DNA of 22,456 nt from contig JAZUFW010000085.1 of NCBI GenBank assembly GCA_045640905.1, forward strand, positions 1-22,456, given 5' to 3'. This stretch comes from JAILLW01 sp045640905 (GTDB lineage Bacteria > Bacillota > Clostridia > Lachnospirales > Lachnospiraceae). A program made the position numbers and the translations under genes. The notes beneath the pieces were generated by a model. The model did no database searches. It saw only the letters and a program-made list of their open reading frames with translations, and was not told where the DNA came from. This document shows, in pieces, positions 1 through 7,519 of this stretch (the first letter of the stretch is position 1; each line of letters starts with the position of its first letter).

Positions 1-695
1 TATGACGGATTACCCTCACGACGCTTCAATCCAACCTTTACTGCGGAAGCACATCTATGATGTCCGTCCGCAATGTATGTGCACGGGATGTTCCCGAATG
101 CTTCTTCTATTTTCTTTACCTTATCCTGTTCATCAATAATATACGCTCTGTGCCTAATACCGTCATCCGATACAAAGTCATACAAGGGCTCTTTCTTTGA
201 CATCACTTCCGAAACTATTGATTTAAGTGTTTCGTTTGATCTGTATACCAGGAAAATCGGTCCGGTATGAGCATTCGTGGTATCTACATGCTTTATTCTG
301 TCGATTTCCTTTTCTTCTCTGGTATTTTCATGCTTCTTTATTACGGAATTGACATAATCGTCAACAGACGAGCAAGCCACTATTCCGGTTTGAGAACGTC
401 CGTCCATTGTAAGTTCATATATATAATAACACGCGCTATCATCTTGAATGAGTGTTCCGTTTGCTTTTGCTTCTTCAAGCAGTTCCTTGGCCTTTTGGTA
501 TACTTCCGGCGAATAGATATCCATATCATCGGGATATACCGTCTCGGCTCTGTCTATCTTCAAAAAACTGTCCGGATTATTCTTTACCACTTCTTTAGCT
601 TCCTTCCTGTTATATACATCATAAGGAAGCGCACAAAACTTCGGAGCTATCTCTTTATTGGGTCTGTAGGCTTTAAAGGGCGTTACTTTAGGCAT
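1..695 (-). CDS. DUF1015 family protein, 3' part missing
   Basis: The frame is open from an ATG at 695 to the left edge (231 codons seen), so the C-terminal part lies outside. It reads MPKVTPFKAYRPN at the N terminus, has the motif KHENTREEKEIDR near residue 130 and ADGHHRCASA near residue 215. These are the hallmarks of the DUF1015 (COG4198) family, whose members are about 410 residues and have no established reaction; in clostridia they often sit near serine biosynthesis genes (known association, not visible here). The start overlaps the last codons of proB by 8 bases and its ribosome binding site (AAAGGAAA) lies inside proB, so translation of the two is probably coupled. I am confident of the family, not of a function. 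Confidence 0.88.
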   Translation of the reverse strand, partial: MPKVTPFKAYRPNKEIAPKFCALPYDVYNRKEAKEVVKNNPDSFLKIDRAETVYPDDMDIYSPEVYQKAKELLEEAKANGTLIQDDSACYYIYELTMDGRSQTGIVACSSVDDYVNSVIKKHENTREEKEIDRIKHVDTTNAHTGPIFLVYRSNETLKSIVSEVMSKKEPLYDFVSDDGIRHRAYIIDEQDKVKKIEEAFGNIPCTYIADGHHRCASAVKVGLKRREGNPS

Positions 696-1506
696 TTTTG
701 TTTCCTTTCATAAAAACGGTACCGATTTCTTTTCCATCAAGTATTCTGGCCACATCAACAACATCTCTTCCGTTGCAGATAATCATATCGACCCCTGCCG
801 AAGTCGCAATTTTTGCAGCCTCGAGTTTCGTAATCATTCCGCCGGTTCCCCAGGTGGTCACTGCATCCTTTGCATAATTTGCCATCTCATCAAGCGAATC
901 CTGCGAAACGAATTCAATGAACTCAGCATCTTTATTTACTTTCGGATTATCGGTATAAAGACCGTCAATGTCCGAAAGAAGAATCAGCAGATCTGCATCA
1001 ACCAATTCCGCAACTATAGCCGATAATGTATCGTTATCACCAAACACTTCATTTTGAATCTGGTCGGTTGATACAGGGTCATTTTCGTTCAATATGGGAA
1101 TGACGCCCATGTCAAACAATTCGCGCAATGTGTTCTGTGCATTCTCGCGGCTGATTTCATTAGTCAGAGTATGTTTTGTAACCATCATCTGCGCAATCAT
1201 CTGATTATATTCGGAAAACAGCTTCTGATATATATTCATCAATCTGGCCTGTCCGACTGCCGCGCAAGCCTGCTTAATCGGCAATTCGGTAGGTTTCTTT
1301 GAAAGCCCGAGAGCAGTTCTGCCAGCTCCTATGGCTCCCGATGAAACGAGCAAAACATCTATTCCCCGTTTTCTGATATCCGAAAGAACCATGGCAAGTT
1401 TATCAAGCTTAAGCAAATTGATTTCACCGGTTTGTTCATGCGTAACCGTGGAGGTTCCCACCTTTACGACTATTCTCTTCTTTTCTTTAAGGAAATCTCT
1501 GTTCAT
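688..1506 (-). CDS. proB: Glutamate 5-kinase, short form without PUA domain
   Basis: Phosphorylates the gamma-carboxyl of L-glutamate with ATP, the first step of proline synthesis in the cytoplasm. The 272 residues hold the whole amino-acid-kinase fold: VVKVGTST (13-20), VSSGAIGAGR (54-63), NEND (140-143), FGDND (155-159), SDIDGLYT (178-185) and the GTGGM loop (220-224). The protein ends at residue 272, so the C-terminal PUA domain of the ~367-residue enterobacterial enzyme is absent; short ProB proteins are known in several Firmicutes and in plants. The start is supported by GAGGAG seven bases upstream. proA does not follow; a DUF1015 gene overlaps the 3' end instead. Confidence 0.96.
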   Translation of the reverse strand: MNRDFLKEKKRIVVKVGTSTVTHEQTGEINLLKLDKLAMVLSDIRKRGIDVLLVSSGAIGAGRTALGLSKKPTELPIKQACAAVGQARLMNIYQKLFSEYNQMIAQMMVTKHTLTNEISRENAQNTLRELFDMGVIPILNENDPVSTDQIQNEVFGDNDTLSAIVAELVDADLLILLSDIDGLYTDNPKVNKDAEFIEFVSQDSLDEMANYAKDAVTTWGTGGMITKLEAAKIATSAGVDMIICNGRDVVDVARILDGKEIGTVFMKGNKNA

Positions 1507-1541
1507 CTCTTTCTCCTCAAAAGTATCATTTATCCTTTGCT

Positions 1542-1570
1542 ATTCTAATTGATTTAAGGTAAATAAGCAA
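1542..1570 (-). promoter_or_regulatory. Sigma-A type promoter of proB-DUF1015
   Basis: On the minus strand TTGCTT (1570-1565) and TAGAAT (1547-1542) are separated by exactly 17 bases, with a start expected about 25-30 bases before the proB start codon. It separates proB from the upstream ASKHA gene, so proB has its own transcript start. Confidence 0.6.
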
Positions 1571-1616
1571 TGTTATTGGAAGGTTTATATCCATCACGAA
1601 CGCATTTGTGCCCATT

Positions 1617-2855
1617 TCAGAATTGCATATTGTCTATAAACGTGTTCTGAAATGAATCCACTTCAGTCAAAGCCAAAGTTGAAATGCTGTTTTTGAGTTT
1701 AATAACATCTGATATCTCATTGTTCTTTAAAAGAATCTCACATGCTCCAATCCCAGCTAAATTGCCACTTTGCACAATTTCACAGTTTATGTTTTTCGGA
1801 ACCAGACCGCACCTTTTTATTATTTCCTCTGTCAGGTTATTTCCAAATGCTCCGGCGAAGAAAAACAGAATCGGTTTTTCATTGACTTCTTGAGTCAATA
1901 TTTTCTTTGAAATCAATATTTCTATTCCGGATTTGATAGCGGATATTGCTAATTGAAGATTTCGTATATCGTCCTGCGAAACTGATATTGAATCGGTCAA
2001 CTTAAAAAATCTGTTGTTCTTGTTGCGGTTTATTCTTTCTACAGGCGTCTTTGATTCAAAGATTCTTCCTGCTATTTTAACAGGTACATTTTGCTGCAAA
2101 GCCTCTTGTTTGCTCAATAGGTAACCATCGTTATTAATTGTTCCCGTATCAAGCAGTATCATAAGGAGCTGCATAAGTCCCGAGCCGCAGATACCCTCAG
2201 GTGTTATCTCTCCTTTTACATGGAAAATAATATCCGGATTTCCGCTGACTTCCTTAGTCAATTCTATTCTGTCAATCGCTCCGTCTGTACAACGCATTCC
2301 GCAGGATATGTTTCCGCCTTCCAGTGCCGGTCCCGCAGCAGCAGATGTTGCCATTTTGAATTTATCACTCAAATATACTATCTCTGAGTTTGTACCGATA
2401 TCTATCAAAAACGCATCGCGTCCTTTGCGTTCCCGTTCGACCATCATGGATGCGGCCAAAGCATCCGCTCCTACATAATCGCCTATAGCAGGAACTCTGA
2501 GCACATTAGTACTTATATCGTCAAACGAATATTTCGCTATACTGCCCATTATTATCGGATTTCCTACCAAAACCAGTTCGGACAGCAATCCCGTTATTCC
2601 GCATTCAGCAAAAAACAGGTGAGTCATATCGGAAACGGCATTACCCAAACTTTCACACAAGCGTCCGGCGTTATCTTCGGACGCCGAGAAAAAGGTAATC
2701 CTGGAAATAACATCACTGCCAAATTCGGTTTGAGGATTTAGACAGTCTTTCGTAAAAAGGCACGTTCCCGTATTCAGTTCAAAAAAGTACCCTACCAGCG
2801 TCGTTGTTCCCAAATCGAAAGCAGCGCCATAGGTTTTTTCGTTCTGTGTAAGCAT
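1617..2855 (-). CDS. ASKHA/DUF4445 protein without ferredoxin domain (RACo-like)
   Basis: Resembles the C-terminal ASKHA ATPase part of RACo-type proteins (DUF4445), which use ATP to reactivate corrinoid enzymes by reduction. Seen: a first phosphate loop FDLGTTTLVGY near residue 14, VGNPIIMGSIA in the middle, a second loop IDIGTNSEIVY, AAGPALEGG, and GICGSGLMQ. Classical members have an N-terminal 2Fe-2S ferredoxin and a linker (total ~600 residues); here the protein begins directly at the ATPase fold and has 412 residues, so it cannot itself supply electrons through that cluster. An in-frame TTG at 2873 would add six residues but has AAGGGA almost touching it, so I prefer the ATG at 2855, although its binding site is distant (19 bases). 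Partner and substrate cannot be read from the neighbours. Confidence 0.8.
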   Translation of the reverse strand: MLTQNEKTYGAAFDLGTTTLVGYFFELNTGTCLFTKDCLNPQTEFGSDVISRITFFSASEDNAGRLCESLGNAVSDMTHLFFAECGITGLLSELVLVGNPIIMGSIAKYSFDDISTNVLRVPAIGDYVGADALAASMMVERERKGRDAFLIDIGTNSEIVYLSDKFKMATSAAAGPALEGGNISCGMRCTDGAIDRIELTKEVSGNPDIIFHVKGEITPEGICGSGLMQLLMILLDTGTINNDGYLLSKQEALQQNVPVKIAGRIFESKTPVERINRNKNNRFFKLTDSISVSQDDIRNLQLAISAIKSGIEILISKKILTQEVNEKPILFFFAGAFGNNLTEEIIKRCGLVPKNINCEIVQSGNLAGIGACEILLKNNEISDVIKLKNSISTLALTEVDSFQNTFIDNMQF

Positions 2856-2878
2856 GTATACAGAATACCACAATTCCC

Positions 2879-2907
2879 TTGAGTTTTTAACTTATTTACT
2901 CTATATT
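2879..2907 (+). promoter_or_regulatory. Sigma-A type promoter of methyltransferase-DUF5721 unit
   Basis: TTGAGT (2879-2884) and TATATT (2902-2907) are 17 bases apart, followed by a ~32-base leader and the AAGGAT ribosome binding site of the methyltransferase gene. Confidence 0.55.
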
Positions 2908-2945
2908 AAGACTAACTAAAGCAATGAAGAAATAAGGATATTGAT

Positions 2946-3833
2946 ATGTGGACAGCAGATAATTGGAAAGATTACGAAGTAATAGATACATCAGGCGGAG
3001 AAAAGCTGGAGCGTTGGGGTAAATACATCCTGCTTCGTCCCGATCCGCAGGTTATATGGCAGACACCCAAAACTTCCAAAGAATGGTCTCACCTGAACGG
3101 GCACTATCATCGTTCCTCAAAAGGCGGTGGCGAATGGGAGTTTCATAATTTGCCCGAGGAATGGAGCATCAACTACAAGGGTTTGACCTTCAATCTAAAA
3201 CCTTTTAGTTTCAAACATACAGGTCTTTTCCCGGAGCAGGCGGTAAACTGGGACTGGTTTTCACAGATAATAAGCGACGCAAAAGCAACCGGAAAATATG
3301 ATAACGGTCGTGATTTAAAGGTGCTTAACCTGTTTGCCTATACCGGCGGAGCTACTGTTTCAGCTGCTAAAGCCGGGGCCGCAGTCACTCACGTAGATGC
3401 ATCAAAAGGTATGGTAACCTGGGCAAAGGAAAATGCAGTTTCTTCCGGTCTGGGCGATGCTCCTATCAGATGGTTGGTAGATGACTGCGTTAAATTTGTT
3501 GAAAGAGAAATTCGACGCGGAAATAAATATGACGGAATTATAATGGATCCGCCGTCATACGGCAGAGGTCCCAAAGGGGAAATATGGAAAATCGAGGAGA
3601 GTATTTTCCCGTTTATTGAATTATGTACCAAGCTTTTGTCCGATGATGCCCTGTTCTTTTTGATTAACTCATATACTACAGGTCTTCAGCCGGCAGTTCT
3701 GAGTTATATGCTGAACACCTTAATCGTAAAGGAACGCGGCGGACATGTTGAAAGCGATGAGATAGGTTTACCCGTTTCTTCAAACAATCTGGTGCTTCCC
3801 TGCGGAGCATCCGGACGATGGACAAATAATTAA
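2946..3833 (+). CDS. Class I SAM-dependent methyltransferase, RlmI-like
   Basis: Probably methylates a nucleic-acid base, most likely a cytosine or guanine of rRNA (COG1092-related). The Rossmann core is clear: motif I LNLFAYTGGA (127-136), acidic SAM-ribose contact HVDAS (149-153), DD at 179-180 and the motif IV DPPSYGRG (201-208). The N-terminal ~90 residues are Trp-rich and do not look like the PUA domain found in E. coli RlmI, so the protein (295 residues) is shorter than RlmI (~396). No catalytic cysteine assignment is made here. ATG at 2946 is preceded by AAGGAT at nine bases. It is followed after 11 bases by a DUF5721 gene, so the two form one unit. The target is uncertain. Confidence 0.85.
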   Translation: MWTADNWKDYEVIDTSGGEKLERWGKYILLRPDPQVIWQTPKTSKEWSHLNGHYHRSSKGGGEWEFHNLPEEWSINYKGLTFNLKPFSFKHTGLFPEQAVNWDWFSQIISDAKATGKYDNGRDLKVLNLFAYTGGATVSAAKAGAAVTHVDASKGMVTWAKENAVSSGLGDAPIRWLVDDCVKFVEREIRRGNKYDGIIMDPPSYGRGPKGEIWKIEESIFPFIELCTKLLSDDALFFLINSYTTGLQPAVLSYMLNTLIVKERGGHVESDEIGLPVSSNNLVLPCGASGRWTNN

Positions 3834-3844
3834 CAGAGGTTACA

Positions 3845-4318
3845 ATGCAGGCATACAAAGTTGAAAACACAAAGAATTTCATGACATCTCTTTTGGTTGG
3901 GGAAATGTTTGACGATTTTCTCTTGGAAGAAGCATACATAAAGACATATAATTCATTCACCATAGACGGACGAATTATTCCGGAATTCTATGATGACTAT
4001 GAGTTCGGATATGAGTTTTCATCATGGAAAGACTCAAAGCATCTGTGCTTTGACCTGATAAAGGGCAAACAACTCCCGGTTTCTTTTCACTTCATTCTGC
4101 AGTTAAAGCCCGAGAGCATAAACAAGCTCCTGTCCGACAACGCATCCACCGTTTCAAGTGATTGCGTAAAGAGTCTGACCTTGAATATAAAGTACGGAAA
4201 CGGAGAAATAACAATCGTTACAGCCAGTTCCATGAACAGTTTCACTCTTGATAAATCAGCTGACAAAATATGGGATGAACACATCCGTTATTTTCTGAAA
4301 GACTTTATTTCACAGTAA
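3845..4318 (+). CDS. DUF5721 family protein
   Basis: A 157-residue soluble protein of mixed alpha/beta character with no signal peptide or membrane segment. It opens with MQAYKVENTKNFMTSLLVG, then a TFDHFLLxEA-like stretch (here MFDDFLLEEAYIKTYNSFTIDG), which I recognise as the pattern of DUF5721, a family of unknown role common in Lachnospiraceae. The ATG has AGAGG five bases upstream and lies 11 bases after the methyltransferase stop, so it is co-transcribed. It ends 27 bases before the convergent helicase gene; I see no strong terminator between them. No catalytic residues can be named. Confidence 0.72.
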   Translation: MQAYKVENTKNFMTSLLVGEMFDDFLLEEAYIKTYNSFTIDGRIIPEFYDDYEFGYEFSSWKDSKHLCFDLIKGKQLPVSFHFILQLKPESINKLLSDNASTVSSDCVKSLTLNIKYGNGEITIVTASSMNSFTLDKSADKIWDEHIRYFLKDFISQ

Positions 4319-4345
4319 TTCTATTTGATGTTGTTAATTCTTGAT

Positions 4346-6751
4346 TTAATTATCTTTCGCTTTCTCTTCCCAGAATTTTCTGATTGATTCACCGATAGTA
4401 TCCTTGCTTACTATTTTGTAATTGCTCCACTCTCTTGGGAACATTCTTAAATAACCCGTTTCCATAAAGCGTTCATCAAGCAGCACTACCACGCCTATAT
4501 CGCTGACCGTTCTGATAACTCTGCCTGCTGCTTGCAGTACTTTATTCATTCCGGGATATTTGTAGGCATAATCGTAGCCGTTTTCACCCTCTTCTGAAAA
4601 ATGTTTTCGAAGTATATCTCTTTCATTACAGACCATCGGAAGGCCTGTTCCTACAATTATCGCGCCAATCAAAGCCTCATCCTGCAAATCTATCCCCTCG
4701 GAAAAGATTCCGCCAAGGACACACATTCCCAAAACCGGTTCGCCTTCGGAAAGTGTGAATCGGGAAATAAATTCTTCTCTTTCGGTCTCTTTCATCGAAG
4801 ATCCCTGCACCAAAAGATCATCCGGGCCGTACTGTTCTTCATACGCCGAAACCACATTATTCATAAATGCATATGACGGAAAGAATGCCATGTAGTTTCC
4901 CTTTTTGGCTTTAAACGTCTCATAAATATATCCTGCTATATTGCGGTATTCTTTTTCATTACGCCTGGTATATTTGCTGGTCACGTCGGATGCTATAAAC
5001 AATCCTCTCTTTGACGGATCAAATATCGACTTTGCATATACTTCATAATCGTTTTCATCCGCCCCCAAAAGGCTCTTATGATATTCTATCGGAAGCAACG
5101 TAGCCGAAAACAGAATACTTGCTCTGCCACGCATCATGCATTCTGCAAGATTTCTTGCAGGATTTACATTAAACAGTTTTAAATAGAAGGTGTTATTTTC
5201 ATAAAAATCCGTATATATCTCATAACTGTCATCCAAATTTTCATGCATTGCCAGGAAATGAGAAACATCAAAGTAAAGCGGCAGAAGCTTCTTATTAAGG
5301 GGACTTTCTTCGTGGTCATCCATATAGTCATCAATCGCTGATGAAAGGCTGTTGAGCCGCCTTACAAGCGGTGCGATATCCGTTTCTTCCAGGACGTTAA
5401 CTTCCGCATTTAAGCGCTTTAGCTTCAGCATTTCCTTATTGCAGCTTTCGAGAGCGCGTGTTATTTTATCAGAATACTCTTTCGTCTCCTTTTTGAGTTC
5501 CAGAAAACCCTCTTTAGTCAAGACTGCCGAATACATTTCCCTGCCTCGCTCCACCAGGTTGTGAGCTTCATCTATTAAGAAGGTATAATCCTCACGTACT
5601 CCCTCGGTAAAAAAACGCCTGAGATGTGCATGCGGATCAAACAAATAATTATAATCACATATGACCATGTCGCTGAATAAAGACAGGTCAAGACTCAGTT
5701 CAAAGGGGCACACCTGATATTTAAGAGCGATTCGTAAAATCTCCTCGCGAGAAAAATTGTCCAGCTCAGTCAACGCTTCGAAAAGTGCTGTATTTATGCG
5801 GTCATAATGTCCTTTCGCATATTCGCAGCTGATTGGATTGCAATCGCTTTCATCCAGGAAACATATCTTGTCCCGTGCAGTCAATGTTACAGACTTAAAT
5901 GACAACTTCTGTTTCCGTAACAGGGTCAATGTATTCTCCGCCACCGTCCTGGTAATCGTTTTTGCCGTCAGATAGAATATCCTTTCGGTGAGTCCTTCAC
6001 CCATTGCTTTTACAGAAGGAAAAACAGTTGCTATTGTTTTGCCGACACCTGTAGGCGCCTCTATAAACAGTTTTCGTTTATGATAAATAGTCCGATAAAC
6101 GTATGTAACGAGGTCCTTTTGACCTTCACGGTATTCAAAAGGAAATTCCAACCTCTTTATTGATGCTTCACGCTCAAGCTTCCATTCATACTCAAATTGA
6201 GCCCATTTTCGGTATTCATCAATAAGCTCATCAAACCAGGAAACCAGTTCACTTTGAGTGTATTCAGAATGAAAGTATCGCAGTTCTTCGGTCTCAATAT
6301 TGCAGTAGGTCATTCGCACACCTATATTCTGAATATTATTCTGTACCGAATATATGAAAGCATAGCATTTAGCCTGCGCCAAGTGCACCGGCTCTGCCTG
6401 CTTCATCTTATGGACATCGCGATATGTACTCTTTATTTCGTCTATTATCACATCGTCCTCTATAAGTACCATATCATCGTAATTTGTTTCGTTTAACAGT
6501 CCCTCAGGCTTTTCATTTATGATTATGCCGTCAGCACGTCCTTCTATTACAATGTCATAGTCGGGAGCATTAATTACGTATTTCAAAGGTACTTCTGCAT
6601 GATAATTAGGGCCCATTCTTCGTTGTATCATACGATGAATGCGCCCGCCTTCCTGCATGGAATCAACTCCGCCGGTAGATTTTCTATTGTCAATATCGCC
6701 TGAACGTAAAATGAATTCGACGAGATTTCGTACAGATGTTCTTATCTCCAT
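4346..6751 (-). CDS. XPD/DinG-like helicase with N-terminal RecB/Cas4-type nuclease domain
   Basis: An 801-residue superfamily 2 DNA helicase. Helicase part: Walker A EAPTGVGKT (231-239), four cysteines placed as in the Fe-S domain of XPD/DinG (C297, C304, C309, C348), DEAH box (D394-H397), and C-terminal motifs GIFSEGIDL and QAAGRVIR. The first ~200 residues carry the set of a PD-(D/E)XK nuclease of RecB/Cas4 type: H40, D74 in GRADG, E105-x-K107 in DEIKS, and Q126-x3-Y130. Together this predicts a 5'-3' DNA helicase with attached nuclease, acting in repair or replication clean-up. The ATG overlaps the end of the CPBP protease gene by 10 bases and has no good ribosome binding site of its own, which suggests translational coupling. 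Last gene of the lacI-glgP unit. Confidence 0.92.
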   Translation of the reverse strand: MEIRTSVRNLVEFILRSGDIDNRKSTGGVDSMQEGGRIHRMIQRRMGPNYHAEVPLKYVINAPDYDIVIEGRADGIIINEKPEGLLNETNYDDMVLIEDDVIIDEIKSTYRDVHKMKQAEPVHLAQAKCYAFIYSVQNNIQNIGVRMTYCNIETEELRYFHSEYTQSELVSWFDELIDEYRKWAQFEYEWKLEREASIKRLEFPFEYREGQKDLVTYVYRTIYHKRKLFIEAPTGVGKTIATVFPSVKAMGEGLTERIFYLTAKTITRTVAENTLTLLRKQKLSFKSVTLTARDKICFLDESDCNPISCEYAKGHYDRINTALFEALTELDNFSREEILRIALKYQVCPFELSLDLSLFSDMVICDYNYLFDPHAHLRRFFTEGVREDYTFLIDEAHNLVERGREMYSAVLTKEGFLELKKETKEYSDKITRALESCNKEMLKLKRLNAEVNVLEETDIAPLVRRLNSLSSAIDDYMDDHEESPLNKKLLPLYFDVSHFLAMHENLDDSYEIYTDFYENNTFYLKLFNVNPARNLAECMMRGRASILFSATLLPIEYHKSLLGADENDYEVYAKSIFDPSKRGLFIASDVTSKYTRRNEKEYRNIAGYIYETFKAKKGNYMAFFPSYAFMNNVVSAYEEQYGPDDLLVQGSSMKETEREEFISRFTLSEGEPVLGMCVLGGIFSEGIDLQDEALIGAIIVGTGLPMVCNERDILRKHFSEEGENGYDYAYKYPGMNKVLQAAGRVIRTVSDIGVVVLLDERFMETGYLRMFPREWSNYKIVSKDTIGESIRKFWEEKAKDN

Positions 6752-7494
6752 ATTGTATAATTTAGCACATATACCCCCAAATTAGCAACAATATGAAACA
6801 GACACGGAACTTTGAAATCAGAATATTTTTTATACAAGAATGTAATGATCAATCCCATAATCACTGCATACGGAATCTGAACTATATTGCCGTGAAACAG
6901 GCCAAAGAGCAAGGCAGAAAGAATAATCGCAATTGTCGGAGAGAAAATTCTGGATGCCCTGTTATAAATAATGCCTCTGAAAATAATTTCTTCAATAATC
7001 GGAGAAATAATACCGAAAGCAAACATTGCAAAAAATATATTTAGCTCAAACTGACCCTCATACACGCTCTCATAAGTAGCCGACATCTTTGGAAGATTAA
7101 TCAATCCTATCAAATAATTGAGTCCGATAGATGAAGCCAAAGAAATGAAAACCACAAGCGCATAATCCGCAATTTTCAGCGGTTTTCTGCCATTTTCCTT
7201 TTCACCCGTCATCTCATTAACAAACATTCTGCGCAGAACAAAGAATACGGCAACAGCCTCTGTCACATAGATGACCGCTTTCAGCTCACTGCTGTAGTTC
7301 TCCACAAGGTTTCGAACACCAACCCATTCTTTGCTTAGCATATCCAAAAGGGCTACGCATAATAATTCGACAACGTCCCCCAACAGAAAGTAAACAATCA
7401 ACGGAAACAGCAAATATAACGTTTTAGATACAGAAGACCAGGAAGCAAGTTGCTCCCCGGTCCATCTTAAATTGATTTTCGTCCAAAATTTCAT
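6742..7494 (-). CDS. CPBP family intramembrane glutamic protease
   Basis: A 250-residue membrane protein with at least six hydrophobic segments (about 26-50, 74-88, 110-132, 153-167, 185-200 and 205-220). It holds the three CPBP (Abi/CAAX protease, Rce1-like) motifs: EExxxR at E168-E169-R173, FxxxH at F197-H201, and HxxxN at H234-N238, all within or next to membrane segments as expected. Such proteins cleave substrates inside the membrane; in bacteria their roles include peptide maturation and bacteriocin self-immunity. No peptide or bacteriocin gene is nearby, so the substrate is unknown. It starts 25 bases after the glgP stop with a weak GGAT site, and its end overlaps the helicase start. 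Confidence 0.9.
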   Translation of the reverse strand: MKFWTKINLRWTGEQLASWSSVSKTLYLLFPLIVYFLLGDVVELLCVALLDMLSKEWVGVRNLVENYSSELKAVIYVTEAVAVFFVLRRMFVNEMTGEKENGRKPLKIADYALVVFISLASSIGLNYLIGLINLPKMSATYESVYEGQFELNIFFAMFAFGIISPIIEEIIFRGIIYNRASRIFSPTIAIILSALLFGLFHGNIVQIPYAVIMGLIITFLYKKYSDFKVPCLFHIVANLGVYVLNYTIWR

Positions 7495-7519
7495 TTATAT
7501 ACATCCAACGAATCAGTTA

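Noticed and set aside
73..713. Plus-strand frames of 65 and 148 codons
   Set aside because: They lie opposite the DUF1015 gene, whose minus-strand translation shows clear family motifs.
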